Below the pieces are notes generated by a model, which saw only the letters and a program-made list of their open reading frames with translations, made no database searches and had not been told where the DNA came from. From Cellvibrionales bacterium (GTDB lineage Bacteria > Pseudomonadota > Gammaproteobacteria > Pseudomonadales > JAHEGP01): a DNA stretch of 32,082 bases. Below are positions 22,983 through 31,835 of the stretch, in pieces (position 1 is the stretch's first letter; every line of letters begins with the position of its first letter). Where the stretch lies: contig JAHEGP010000005.1 in the NCBI GenBank assembly GCA_024645065.1, positions 1 through 32,082 on the forward strand. The letters run 5' to 3'. Both the position numbers and the translations under genes were made by a program.

Positions 22983-25374
22983 GACGACCCATTACCGAGG
23001 CGAGCGCGCGCTCAAAGAACCGCTTGTTTTCGCGCTCCGTTATCGATGCAGAGCCCTCATGCAGGGCCTTGACCAGGTCCGCCAGAGTGATCACTGCAGT
23101 CTTGACGCCCGAGTGATTGACAAACATGTAATTGCCACTCACCGAGCTGTACCAGCAGAGTTTTAATCGTGCCGCCGCAGCACCGACTACACCGCTTTTG
23201 AACTCGAACCAGGTGCCGAAATCCACCGAGGCCAACTTGTCAGCCAGGCGCTGTTCCTGAAAAGAAAGCTTTTTCCTTTGCTGGTCCCCGGACGCGTGGG
23301 TATTCAGTTGCTGTTGTGACAACTGGCGACCGATAGCGGTCTGGCCGGCTCCCCCGCCTTGGGGCATTGCTGTTGCTGTCGGCTTGATCGCCGTTTCCGG
23401 CTGCTGCGCTGATGCTACCTTGCCCGGATTGCAATCGTGCCCATGGAATTCACGCCCTGGCGCCCTGTTGGGTGAGTCATCGGCACGCTCGAATACTGTC
23501 GCGCGAACCGGTGCCCCGGCACTGTTATTCCGCTGGGCCTGTTGCTGTGCTTCACGCAGCGCCTGCAGCAGGCGTTGCCCCCTGTCACGATCGTAACCGA
23601 GACTGGCCAGGCCCGACTCGATTTCCGCATTCAGGCCTTCTGGCGCCTTCGAGGAACCGTGCCCGCACTGCCCATTCCCCGGGGAAATGCTGGCAACGAT
23701 GCCGTCCACTGCATCCAGGCCCGACTGCCAGTTGGGGCTATCAGTGCCATGGCGAAGGTAATTGAATACCAGGAAATCAGTCCACGGTTGCTGTAACAGC
23801 TCGAGTACCGGGCCAGGCAAAGGGAAGCTGCCAATGCGCCTGGCTATTTCGCCCGCCGCGGCCTCGCGTGCCTGGCGCAGTTGGTCGAGTCCTTTTTCCG
23901 CTTCGATGGAACGCTGGGCCGCAAGTTCGGCACGACGCTCCAGCACTTTGACAAAGCTGGCAAATTCCTTCAGCAACTCATCGAAGAAGGCGAGATCATC
24001 GTCAAACTCCTTGATGATCTTCTCGACCACCATTCGAATACGCTGATAGACCTTCTCGTCGTCATCGCCATCGCGCACCCAGCGCGCCCCGGCTGCGGCC
24101 ATCAGGTCAAGTAGGCAGCGAGCCGGATGGCGCGCACTGGCAAAAAACTTCTTGTCAATCAGGGCTACCTTCAGGTAGGGGGTGTGCAGATGACTGAGCA
24201 GGGATTTGAGGCCGTCCGGGAGCTGCGGATCATCCAGCATATAATCGAACAGCATACCCACGAGATCGATTGTATCTGCGTCGACGGATGTGACCTTTTG
24301 ACGTTGATCGGCCAGATTACCGAGTTCGCCCATAAACTTCTTTTCGGTATCGGATACCCGGCGCGGTTGCGCATGGCGCGCGGCTGGCAACTGCAGCGCC
24401 GCCTGCAGGACTCCCAGCGCAATAGCCAGTTCGCGCTGGCTAAAAGTATCGCCTTGTCCGGCCACGCCATCTGCAGCCAGTACACCGTAACTGGCCCCAC
24501 CAAAGGTTTGATTGCGCGGCTGGTCAGACTGGCGCCGGCGCTGCTGCACCGCCTGGATTGCCTCCATAACCCTGGCCTGGCGGCGCTCTACCTCGGGGCT
24601 TACCAGCTGGGTTGCAATATCCTGTTGCTGATCGTCGTTTGGCACCGGCGCGAGTGCAGGCGCATCGTTGGCTGCGCGCCCCCGGGCGACGTCCTCCGCT
24701 GCGGGTTGATCAGGCCCTGTGGTACCGCCCGCGGCGCAGGCCCGGGCGCGGCCGGTAACGGCAAAACTCAGGGTCTTGAGAACTCCCTGCCCCGCCAACT
24801 GCTTGTTGAGGAGCTGATAGTGCTCGCCGATTCGGGCCAGGATTTTCTGGTCGTACAACTTGTACAGCTGCAACTTGATGCTTGGGTCCAACTCGACCAG
24901 TCCGTAGGCATCACGCATCGCGTCGCACAATCGCAGCGGCCCGCAGGGATTGATGTCATTGGTGCACTTCATTCCGCCGCGGATCACGGCAAAGCGGCGA
25001 TTCAGCTTCCATAGCTCTTCGGAATTCTCGGCAACGGCCTTGTTTGCCATGCTGCGAATCGCCACATCGTCCTCGAACTGGGATTTTTCAACCAGAGCAA
25101 GACGGGACGTGTCTGTGCGCGCTCCGCGCTCGCACTCCCGACCAGCGGAAAAATCCCTGAAACCCTGCTCGAAAACCATCCGGTAGTGCTTGGCAATGGG
25201 CTGAAGCATTGGCTGGATAGCCTTGTGCGCTTCAAGATACCGCAGCCGCTGCATATCGGAGTGGGCATCGGCTGTTTGCGCGATAAATATGTCAGGAAGC
25301 TGCTGGATCGTTTCACCAAATAGCCCACTAAAAAATTCAACGCTCTGAATATGGCACTGCTGGAATAGGTCCAT
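22969..25374 (-). CDS. large DUF1631 protein with PilZ-like C-terminus
   Basis: An 801-residue protein of the DUF1631 family. Typical parts are the N-terminal KHYRMVFEQGF and NEELWKLNRR-like region (about 60-130) and a helical middle (about 350-560) with LFDYMLDDPQLPDGLKSLLSHLHTPYLKVAL and FFASARHPARCLLD. A long Gln/Ala/Gly-rich low-complexity linker spans about 610-700. The C-terminal module (about 715-785, VDFGTWFEFKSGVVGAAAARLKL then SGNYMFVNHSGVK) resembles degenerate PilZ-like ends seen in other pseudomonad proteins. It lacks a clear c-di-GMP RxxxR motif. Function is unsettled; a regulatory or scaffold role is inference. No signal peptide. Its AT-rich 5' leader likely holds the promoter. 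Confidence 0.8.
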   Translation of the reverse strand: MDLFQQCHIQSVEFFSGLFGETIQQLPDIFIAQTADAHSDMQRLRYLEAHKAIQPMLQPIAKHYRMVFEQGFRDFSAGRECERGARTDTSRLALVEKSQFEDDVAIRSMANKAVAENSEELWKLNRRFAVIRGGMKCTNDINPCGPLRLCDAMRDAYGLVELDPSIKLQLYKLYDQKILARIGEHYQLLNKQLAGQGVLKTLSFAVTGRARACAAGGTTGPDQPAAEDVARGRAANDAPALAPVPNDDQQQDIATQLVSPEVERRQARVMEAIQAVQQRRRQSDQPRNQTFGGASYGVLAADGVAGQGDTFSQRELAIALGVLQAALQLPAARHAQPRRVSDTEKKFMGELGNLADQRQKVTSVDADTIDLVGMLFDYMLDDPQLPDGLKSLLSHLHTPYLKVALIDKKFFASARHPARCLLDLMAAAGARWVRDGDDDEKVYQRIRMVVEKIIKEFDDDLAFFDELLKEFASFVKVLERRAELAAQRSIEAEKGLDQLRQAREAAAGEIARRIGSFPLPGPVLELLQQPWTDFLVFNYLRHGTDSPNWQSGLDAVDGIVASISPGNGQCGHGSSKAPEGLNAEIESGLASLGYDRDRGQRLLQALREAQQQAQRNNSAGAPVRATVFERADDSPNRAPGREFHGHDCNPGKVASAQQPETAIKPTATAMPQGGGAGQTAIGRQLSQQQLNTHASGDQQRKKLSFQEQRLADKLASVDFGTWFEFKSGVVGAAAARLKLCWYSSVSGNYMFVNHSGVKTAVITLADLVKALHEGSASITERENKRFFERALASVMGRLSKS

Positions 25375-25781
25375 TTTGATATTTTTACTTATAGATTAAT
25401 AAGTTACGGTTAATCGAATGGTTCTGGCCCGGTTGCGGCTGTTCCTTCAATGTAGTCCAGATTTTCACAGTGTGTGTGTGATGACTATCACCGAGTGCGA
25501 ACCAATAAACAGAAACCGCTTATCCAGTACAGCGCAACGCAGGCCTCCCTGCCGAGGGCAAAGGATCGCAGAATGAATGGGAGGTCAAGCTTGTCGAAGC
25601 CGCCGCTTTATACGAGCAGGCCACTGATTACTCTGACAGTCGCTTTGGCCCGGTTGGAGAACAGGGGATTGCAGGTATCCCGGCCAGCACCGCGTCAGAT
25701 CCTAGCCACGAATGGCAGGGCTGTTGCCATTCGCAGCCGGGATCTCAAACGGGGCATTCCCCCGGACAGCCAGTCCCGGGT
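25375..25781. other. 407-bp intergenic region between trpS and the DUF1631 gene
   Basis: Both flanking genes are on the minus strand. The right part is downstream of trpS and the left 75 bases are the DUF1631 leader, clearly more AT-rich than the surroundings. The latter contains TATAAG on the minus strand (around 25390-25400) as a possible -10 box without a convincing -35. The rest has coding-like composition in places, but no frame has a credible start and ribosome site. I see no RNA gene or repeat. Confidence 0.4.
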
Positions 25782-26804
25782 TCAGGCAATACTGCGAATG
25801 CCGATAGCCTGGCGAATCTGATCCAGAAACGGTGCCGCCGCGGCGCGCGCGCGCTCGGCACCCTGCTGCAGGATGGACTCGATCTGGGTACCACTTTCCA
25901 GTAGCTGCTGATAGCGCTGGCGTGGCTCACGCAAGTGGTCATTGATCAATTCAAACAGTTCTTTCTTGGCCTGGCCCCAGGCAATACCAGCGGCAAATTG
26001 CTCGCGCATGTAGTCAGATTGTTCGGACGTGGCGAACGCCCGCCAGATGGGAAACAGTGCCGAGTCATCCAGCTGCTTCGGCTCCCCCGGCTCGAGTAAA
26101 TTGGTTTTTATCTTGTTAATGGTTTTCTGCAATTTTTTTTCAGGCAGGAACAGGGGGATAGTGTTGTTATAACTTTTACTCATCTTGCGGCCGTCGAGCC
26201 CGGCAAGCACCGCAACCGAATCTTCGATCAGCGCCTCGGGAAGTTCAAAACAATCACCGTAAACGTGATTGAAACGCTGGGCGATATCCCGCGCCATTTC
26301 GATATGTTGTAATTGGTCGCGACCGACCGGTACCTGGGTAGCATTGAACATCAAGATATCCGCGGCCATCAGTACTGGATAGGAAAACAAACCCATATTG
26401 ATCCCGAAGTCGGGGTCTTCGCCAGCCGCCTCATTATCAGCAACCGCAGCTTTATAGGCATGGGAGCGGTTCATCAGCCCCTTGGCACACACACAGGAGA
26501 GAATCCAGCTCAGCTCCATAATCTCAGGGACGTCTGACTGGCGATAGAAAACCACCTCGGTTGGGTCAAGACCCAGCGCCAGCCAGGTGGCCGCAATTTC
26601 CAGTGTCGACTGCTGCAATAGCTCTGGCTGCTGGCACTGAATAATGCCGTGATAATCTGCGAGGAAAAAAAATGATTCACGACGGCTGTCCCTGCTAGCC
26701 TCGATTGCCGGGCGTATGGCGCCAACATAATTGCCCAGGTGCGGGGTTCCGGTGGTCTTTATTCCGGTCAATACCCGTGGTCTTTGATGGTTCACAGTTT
26801 CCAC
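25782..26804 (-). CDS. trpS: tryptophanyl-tRNA synthetase
   Basis: A class I aminoacyl-tRNA synthetase that charges tRNA-Trp. The 340-residue protein has the HIGH-type motif TPHLGN at 20-25 (TTGTPHLGNYVGA), the KMSKS loop at 207-211 (GLDGRKMSKSYNN) and the tryptophan-pocket region (GLFSYPVLMAADILMFNATQVPVGRDQ). These place it in the standard bacterial TrpRS family. The start is GTG 26804, preceded by AGGGAG with eight bases of spacing; an out-of-frame ATG two bases earlier should not be mistaken for it. It follows the glycosyltransferase gene by 52 bases and is the third gene of the apeB block. Confidence 0.95.
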   Translation of the reverse strand: METVNHQRPRVLTGIKTTGTPHLGNYVGAIRPAIEASRDSRRESFFFLADYHGIIQCQQPELLQQSTLEIAATWLALGLDPTEVVFYRQSDVPEIMELSWILSCVCAKGLMNRSHAYKAAVADNEAAGEDPDFGINMGLFSYPVLMAADILMFNATQVPVGRDQLQHIEMARDIAQRFNHVYGDCFELPEALIEDSVAVLAGLDGRKMSKSYNNTIPLFLPEKKLQKTINKIKTNLLEPGEPKQLDDSALFPIWRAFATSEQSDYMREQFAAGIAWGQAKKELFELINDHLREPRQRYQQLLESGTQIESILQQGAERARAAAAPFLDQIRQAIGIRSIA

Positions 26805-26856
26805 ATTGGTTACTCCCTGGTGGCAATCCGGCTAAAAAACGGGCGCCATAATACTG

Positions 26857-28008
26857 TCATTCATCGCTCGACCGCAAACCAGTGGTGCTGCATTGCTGCA
26901 GCAGGCGTTGATATTCTGGCGCCAGCTTTTGCCAGCCATACCCTGTCATGTCCGGCACCCGGAGATGACCACCAGACGCCAGCAGACCGGACAACTGAGA
27001 CAGCCTGGCAGCAATCTCCACGCCCTCCCGGGCTGGCCGATTGGGCGCGCAGCGGTAACGATAGTGGCTGGCAAATAGCTCAGGATAACTCAGCCGGTCC
27101 GGCACCAGGGGCCAACAACCGTGGGCTACCGCCTCCATCACCGCCACGCCCTGGAATTCGTGCAAGGCGGTGGATAGCACGACGTCGGACGCGTCCAGTA
27201 AATCCAGATAGTCCTTGCGAGCAGGCACGGTGCCCCAGCTCCCCAGATAGGCGGGGTTGAGTTGCAATAATTGCCCGAGTTCCCGCAGCTCTGGTGGCTG
27301 GCTTTTGAAGCGCTGGCCTATGATATGGAACCGGACCGGGATCCCGGCCTCAATACAGGCCACAACCGCCGCCAGCAAAATTGCAGGTCCCTTGTCGTAT
27401 TCCCAACGATGATTCCAGACGACCTGCAGCCTTGCGCCGGGGGCTCTATTTGCAGGCGCGGTTTGGGCAAGCGCAGCGCCCGGGTGCCCGAGTTCGATAG
27501 GCACCGGCAGCACATGGGACATTGCGGCCAGGCGTGCAGTCAAGCCACGGGGTACCTGGTCGGGCAATCGCCGCAGTAACTGGCCCACCCCCTCGAGGAA
27601 GCTGCGCCGGTTCCATTCGCTGTTGAACACCAGCCTGTCAGCACACAGCGCGCTGTAAAGGTTGATAATTTTGGGTTCGAGGGATGCATGGGCTGAATCG
27701 CTCAGCGGGTAGGCAAACTGGTTTTCATGAAAATACAACAGTGTGGGAATGCCGGCCAGCGCGGGTACAAAGCCCCGCAGCGCGCTGAGGTCAACCTGTG
27801 AGGTAGCCACAAGCAGATCGTAACCCTGCTCGAGGGTCTCTCGACAGGTAAATCCCCAGCTCAAACTGTTGCCCCGCACACGCCAGCTGAAAAAGCGCGG
27901 CGGCAACGCCAGCTGGGTAAAGCGGTGCTGAGCGCAGTAACGCGCCAGGCCCTCTCGCCAATAGCGGTGGCTGGGGGCATCATAGGCGGATAGTAGCAGG
28001 ATTCGCAG
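26857..28008 (-). CDS. tRNA-queuosine alpha-mannosyltransferase-like glycosyltransferase (DUF3524)
   Basis: A 383-residue GT-B enzyme. The N-terminal DUF3524 domain (RILLLSAYDAPSHRYWREGL, then LALPPRFFSWRVRGNSLSW, YDLLVATSQVDLSALRG, LLYFHENQFAYP and FNSEWNRRSFLEG) defines the group related to animal QTMAN/GTDC1. That enzyme mannosylates queuosine in tRNA-Asp. The C-terminal GT4 domain starts near 195 with VVWNHRWEYDKGP and ends with EFQGVAVMEAVAHGCWPLVP. Activity of the bacterial form on queuosine is inferred. The conserved N-terminus begins exactly at a CTG codon (28008) with AAGGA just upstream. No ATG, GTG or TTG lies in frame between there and the apeB stop at 28094, so CTG is my start. 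Longer starts (up to TTG 28221) would run inside apeB. Confidence 0.82.
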   Translation of the reverse strand: MRILLLSAYDAPSHRYWREGLARYCAQHRFTQLALPPRFFSWRVRGNSLSWGFTCRETLEQGYDLLVATSQVDLSALRGFVPALAGIPTLLYFHENQFAYPLSDSAHASLEPKIINLYSALCADRLVFNSEWNRRSFLEGVGQLLRRLPDQVPRGLTARLAAMSHVLPVPIELGHPGAALAQTAPANRAPGARLQVVWNHRWEYDKGPAILLAAVVACIEAGIPVRFHIIGQRFKSQPPELRELGQLLQLNPAYLGSWGTVPARKDYLDLLDASDVVLSTALHEFQGVAVMEAVAHGCWPLVPDRLSYPELFASHYRYRCAPNRPAREGVEIAARLSQLSGLLASGGHLRVPDMTGYGWQKLAPEYQRLLQQCSTTGLRSSDE

Positions 28009-28093
28009 CGCTTCCTTCTCCGAGTGGTCTATTGACGTGGACTCCGAGGCCAGGGGGCAAGCTAAAACCCCGGCATTGCCCGGTATGCGGTCA

Positions 28094-29401
28094 TCAAGCC
28101 CCGGCAAAAAGCTGCTCGAGTTGGAAAAAGCGCCGGACCACCCTGAACAGGTAGTGGGGGTCCTCAGCGCCTGCCAACTCACGAATACTGTGCATCGCCA
28201 ACTGCGGCACACCCACGTCAATGGTTCGCACGCCGATTCCTGCGGCCGTAATGGGCCCTATGGTTGAGCCGCAGCCCATGTCCGAGCGCACCACAAAGGA
28301 CTGCACCGGAACCTTCTCCAACTGGCAAAGCCGGCGAAATACCGCCGCGGTTTCACTGCTGGTGGCATAGCGCTGGTTGGCGTTCACCTTAATTACGGGC
28401 CCGCGATTAAGCAGTGGACCATGGTTGCTATCGTGCATATCGGCATAATTCGGATGGATTCCATGGGCGTTGTCGGCGGATATCAGCATCGACTGGTCGA
28501 TCGCGCGGACGACCTTGTCGGCATCGCCGAGCATGCGCCGCAGTACACTCTGCAACATCGGGCCCTGGGCTCCCGCCATGGAACCGCTACCAACCTCTTC
28601 ATGGTCGTTGCATACCAGCAAGGCAGTCGTCCGGGTATCCGCTTCCAGCAAGGCTTGCAAGCCAATGTAACAGCTGAGCAGGTTATCGAGCCGGGCGCCG
28701 ACGATAAACTCCTGGTCCAGCCCTGCCAGCCCCGCCGGTTGCGTGTCGTAAAGGCTCATCTCATAATCGAGCACCTGGCGCAATGGCAACTCGGGCATCT
28801 GCTCTGCAATTTCACGCTGCAGCAAGTCTCGGAAAGTGAAGTCACTGTTTTCGTCACCAACACCGGCAAGCGCCGGAAGGTGCAGTTGCTTGTTTACCGT
28901 ACGATTACAGTTGGCTTCCTTGTCGAGGTGGATGGCGAGGCTGGGGATCACCAGTAAAGGCCTGGCGAAATCGAGCAGCACACTTGCAATTTCTCCCTGC
29001 TTGGTCTCGTAGAAAACCCGTCCGGCCATGGACAGGTCGCGGTCGAACCAGGGGTTGAGTAGCACCCCTCCGTAAACCTCAAGCCCAAGCTGCAAAGTGC
29101 CGTGTAAGGCCATTTCCGGGTTGGGTTTGACCTTGAGGCAGGGACTATCGGTATGCGCTCCCATCATGCGCAAACCGTTTCCAAATCCATCCTCGCCCAC
29201 TACAAACGCGATAATCGACGAGCCGTTACGGGTGGTATAGTACTTCCTGCCCGGCTGCAAATCCCAGTGCTTGCTTTCCTCGAGGAAGTCGAACCCAGCA
29301 GCTTCAAGTCGCAGGGACATCTGACTGACGGCGTGAAAAGGGGTTGGCGAGGAATGCAAAAATGACAGCAATTGGCGGTTGAATCGGTGTTTTGGTGTCA
29401 T
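28094..29401 (-). CDS. apeB: M18 family aminopeptidase
   Basis: A 435-residue dinuclear zinc aminopeptidase of the M18 (aspartyl aminopeptidase) family that removes N-terminal residues, often acidic ones, from peptides in the cytoplasm. Metal-site segments in order are GAHTDSPCLKVKP (H83), VGARLDN, the acidic pair in NDHEEVGSGS, SADNAHGIHPNY, and the final histidine in VPQLAMHSIRE. Length and motif order match Pseudomonas ApeB. The Shine-Dalgarno is weak. It shares an 82-bp gap with the divergent kinase gene, in which TAGGAT occurs twice on the minus strand. It probably leads the operon apeB, queuosine glycosyltransferase, trpS. Confidence 0.94.
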   Translation of the reverse strand: MTPKHRFNRQLLSFLHSSPTPFHAVSQMSLRLEAAGFDFLEESKHWDLQPGRKYYTTRNGSSIIAFVVGEDGFGNGLRMMGAHTDSPCLKVKPNPEMALHGTLQLGLEVYGGVLLNPWFDRDLSMAGRVFYETKQGEIASVLLDFARPLLVIPSLAIHLDKEANCNRTVNKQLHLPALAGVGDENSDFTFRDLLQREIAEQMPELPLRQVLDYEMSLYDTQPAGLAGLDQEFIVGARLDNLLSCYIGLQALLEADTRTTALLVCNDHEEVGSGSMAGAQGPMLQSVLRRMLGDADKVVRAIDQSMLISADNAHGIHPNYADMHDSNHGPLLNRGPVIKVNANQRYATSSETAAVFRRLCQLEKVPVQSFVVRSDMGCGSTIGPITAAGIGVRTIDVGVPQLAMHSIRELAGAEDPHYLFRVVRRFFQLEQLFAGA

Positions 29402-29483
29402 CGGCTTATCGCGTCCATCCGTTTTACAGGCTGTGATATCCTATCATTACTGTAGATCCTAAACTATCAGACAGGAACAACCC

Positions 29484-31808
29484 TTGCGGCCAGATCGGGA
29501 TTACACGACTCGCCTCTTCGCCCTTGGCAGCCTGCTGCTGGCGTTAGCCTTTTTGCTGCCTGGCAACCTCTTTGGCCTGGGTGTGGCGCTGGATAAACTG
29601 AATTTTCGTATCTGGAGCGGACTATTTCCCCCGCAACAGGTCAAGGCGGCCAGGGATCTGGCGGTGGTGGCACTGCCGCCCAGCATCGGCGATGCCGTTG
29701 ATGCCAGTCTGGCCACAACCCTGGCGCTGAATCAACTGCTCGCTGAGCTTGGGGAATACCAGCCCACCACGATTGGTATTGTCTCGAACCTCGACCCACT
29801 CATCTGGCCCCGGGAAAGCATCGTGCAGCTATTGAGTGATCGACCGGGTAACGGAAATAGCAGCGTGAAGCGGCTGGCTGCTCCCTACCAGCAGTTGCAG
29901 CAACAACTGCTGCAACTCGAGGTTCACTGGCGTGACGTCCCGCCAAGAATCAAATCTCCGGCGGTGTTGATTGACCGCGAGTTCAACTGGCCGATCCTGT
30001 TCAACCTGCACGATCGCTTGCTTCAGTATCGCTTCGAAAGGCAGCTTCGTGACCCGCAACAGCAATACCTGTTCAACTATGAGCAGGGCCGAATTGTCGC
30101 CGGGTTCGAGCTCTCCGTGTTGGCCAGCGCCTATCAGGCGAGTTCACTGCGCTGGCAGATACCGGAAACATTGCGAGCCGGTTCACTGGCACTCCCGGTC
30201 TCCATGTATGGCAGTATCATTCCCTGGCCGCAGGACAGCGCGGTAGCCGCGCTCCAGGCCAGGTCGCTGGATGTGGAGCAACTCGACGCCGAAAGCGTGG
30301 GCGGGAAGATCCTGCTGCTGGCGCGAGCTGGCGACCCACAGCTGGCCCCCTCCATCACCGCGATCAATGCACTGTTAACCGATCAATACAGTTTTACACC
30401 CTGGTGGCAGCTGCTGGTACTGGGACCCGTCATGCTGCTGATCTGGTCATTCGGCCTGTTCGCTTTTCGGCGGTTCACCAGCGGCGCCATTTGCCTGGCT
30501 TCGTCCGCTCTGATCGGGCTACTGATCGTGCTGTCGGTCACGACCCTGGTGCAGTGGGGTTTCTGGATCGAAACGGGGGACGCCATGGCTTACACCCTTT
30601 GCCTATGCGCTTTCCTGCTGGCACACAGCATCTACCACAACTGGTTGATCAGAACCCGGGCCGAGGCCGACGAAGTAAGGATGGAGCTGGCGCAGCTGTA
30701 TCTTGAGCAGAGCCAGCCCAAGTCAGCGGCCGAGCAATTGCTGCTGACGGCCATGTCTGGTGATACCGCCGATCTGCTGATGGAGACCGGCAAGGTGTTC
30801 GAGCGCAAGCGCGATTACCAGGCGGCCCGGGATATCTATTCCAAGGTACACAGCTACTTCCCCAGTCATTCCGAGGCAAGCGATGCGCTGGACGACATTT
30901 CCAGTATTACCGGGCAACACCCGAGCCTGAATTCGACCCTGATATTGCCGGACATGCCGGTGGAGCTGCCACAATTGGGTCGCTACGAGTTGATCCGGCT
31001 TCTCGGCAAGGGCGCAATGGGAGCCGTCTACCTGGCCAGCGACCCCACTATTCGCCGCCAGGTTGCGATCAAGACACTGCAACTGCAGGAGTTGGGCGAC
31101 AACCGGGATGAGATGCGCCAGCGGTTCCTGCTGGAAGCGGAGACCGCCGGCAAGCTGCAACACCCGCATATCGTCTCGGTCTACGACGTTGGAGAGGAAG
31201 GCGACCTGGCTTATATTGCGATGGATTACGTCGCCGGTGGCACCCTCGCGGACTGGACCGATGAAGATCAGTTGCTGGAACTGACGACTCTCTATCCAGT
31301 TATGGAGCAGGTTTGCGAAGCCCTGTCCTACGCCCACCAGCAGGGTGTCGTCCACCGCGACATCAAACCGGGGAATATCCTTTACGACCCGGAACAGGGC
31401 ACGATCAAGGTAACTGATTTCGGCATCGCCCGACTGGCTGACTATTCACGCACCAAAACCGGCGCGATTCTGGGTAGCCCGTACTATATGTCGCCGGAGC
31501 AAATATCAGGCAAGAAGGTCGGCCCTGCCAGTGATTTATACAGCCTGGGCGTGAGCTTCTACCAGCTGTTATCAGGCCATCTGCCATTTGAGGCGGAGTC
31601 ACTTGCCCAGCTGGCCTGGCAAATCACCAACAAACCCCATCGCAGCATCGGTAAATTCAGAAAAGGATTGCCGCGCTCCGCCAGCCGGATCATCTCCAGC
31701 GCGTTGAAAAAGAACCCGGCTGAGCGTTTCGCCAGCGCTGCCGAGATGGCATTGGCATTCCAGAAGGGCGCCAAGAGCCTGGCAGCCAATGAGCGGCACT
31801 CTGCCTGA
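29484..31808 (+). CDS. CHASE2-type transmembrane Ser/Thr protein kinase
   Basis: A 774-residue membrane kinase. One N-terminal helix (about 10-33) leads to an extracytoplasmic CHASE2-like sensor (about 35-300). Three helices follow near 308-328, 333-355 and 367-385, the usual CHASE2 layout. A TPR-like helical linker (about 395-475, with AAEQLL and RDYQAARDIYSKV) comes next, then a Hanks-type kinase at about 500-765. Active-site marks are all present: GKGAMGAVY (508-516), K530 in VAIK, HRDIKPGN (624-631), DFG (645-647) and SPE (670-672). It starts at TTG with AGGAA seven bases before, and no nearer ATG fits. The gene is alone, with no phosphatase or response regulator beside it. The signal and targets are unknown. 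Confidence 0.9.
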   Translation: MRPDRDYTTRLFALGSLLLALAFLLPGNLFGLGVALDKLNFRIWSGLFPPQQVKAARDLAVVALPPSIGDAVDASLATTLALNQLLAELGEYQPTTIGIVSNLDPLIWPRESIVQLLSDRPGNGNSSVKRLAAPYQQLQQQLLQLEVHWRDVPPRIKSPAVLIDREFNWPILFNLHDRLLQYRFERQLRDPQQQYLFNYEQGRIVAGFELSVLASAYQASSLRWQIPETLRAGSLALPVSMYGSIIPWPQDSAVAALQARSLDVEQLDAESVGGKILLLARAGDPQLAPSITAINALLTDQYSFTPWWQLLVLGPVMLLIWSFGLFAFRRFTSGAICLASSALIGLLIVLSVTTLVQWGFWIETGDAMAYTLCLCAFLLAHSIYHNWLIRTRAEADEVRMELAQLYLEQSQPKSAAEQLLLTAMSGDTADLLMETGKVFERKRDYQAARDIYSKVHSYFPSHSEASDALDDISSITGQHPSLNSTLILPDMPVELPQLGRYELIRLLGKGAMGAVYLASDPTIRRQVAIKTLQLQELGDNRDEMRQRFLLEAETAGKLQHPHIVSVYDVGEEGDLAYIAMDYVAGGTLADWTDEDQLLELTTLYPVMEQVCEALSYAHQQGVVHRDIKPGNILYDPEQGTIKVTDFGIARLADYSRTKTGAILGSPYYMSPEQISGKKVGPASDLYSLGVSFYQLLSGHLPFEAESLAQLAWQITNKPHRSIGKFRKGLPRSASRIISSALKKNPAERFASAAEMALAFQKGAKSLAANERHSA

Positions 31809-31812
31809 ACTT

Positions 31813-31828
31813 ATCCAGGCGCCAGGAT
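31813..31828. terminator. 16-bp dyad between convergent kinase and uppP genes
   Basis: ATCC-A-GGCGCC-A-GGAT is symmetric except for one A-A mismatch and fills most of the 27-bp gap between two converging stop codons. It could help end both transcripts, but there is no T-run on either side and the loop would be small, so it is not a classical intrinsic terminator. Confidence 0.2.
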
Positions 31829-31835
31829 CGCCCTC

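Noticed and set aside
24127..25014. 295-codon plus-strand frame inside the DUF1631 gene
   Set aside because: Antisense to a recognised family protein, with no ribosome site or motif; long antisense frames are common in GC-rich DNA.
25474..25821. 115-codon open frame upstream of the trpS end
   Set aside because: It runs into trpS on the opposite strand, has no ribosome site and shows no family features.
28009..28221. Longer N-terminus for the queuosine glycosyltransferase-like gene
   Set aside because: It would lie mostly inside apeB in another frame and the translated part is low-quality, Cys/Ser/Trp-rich sequence unlike the family.
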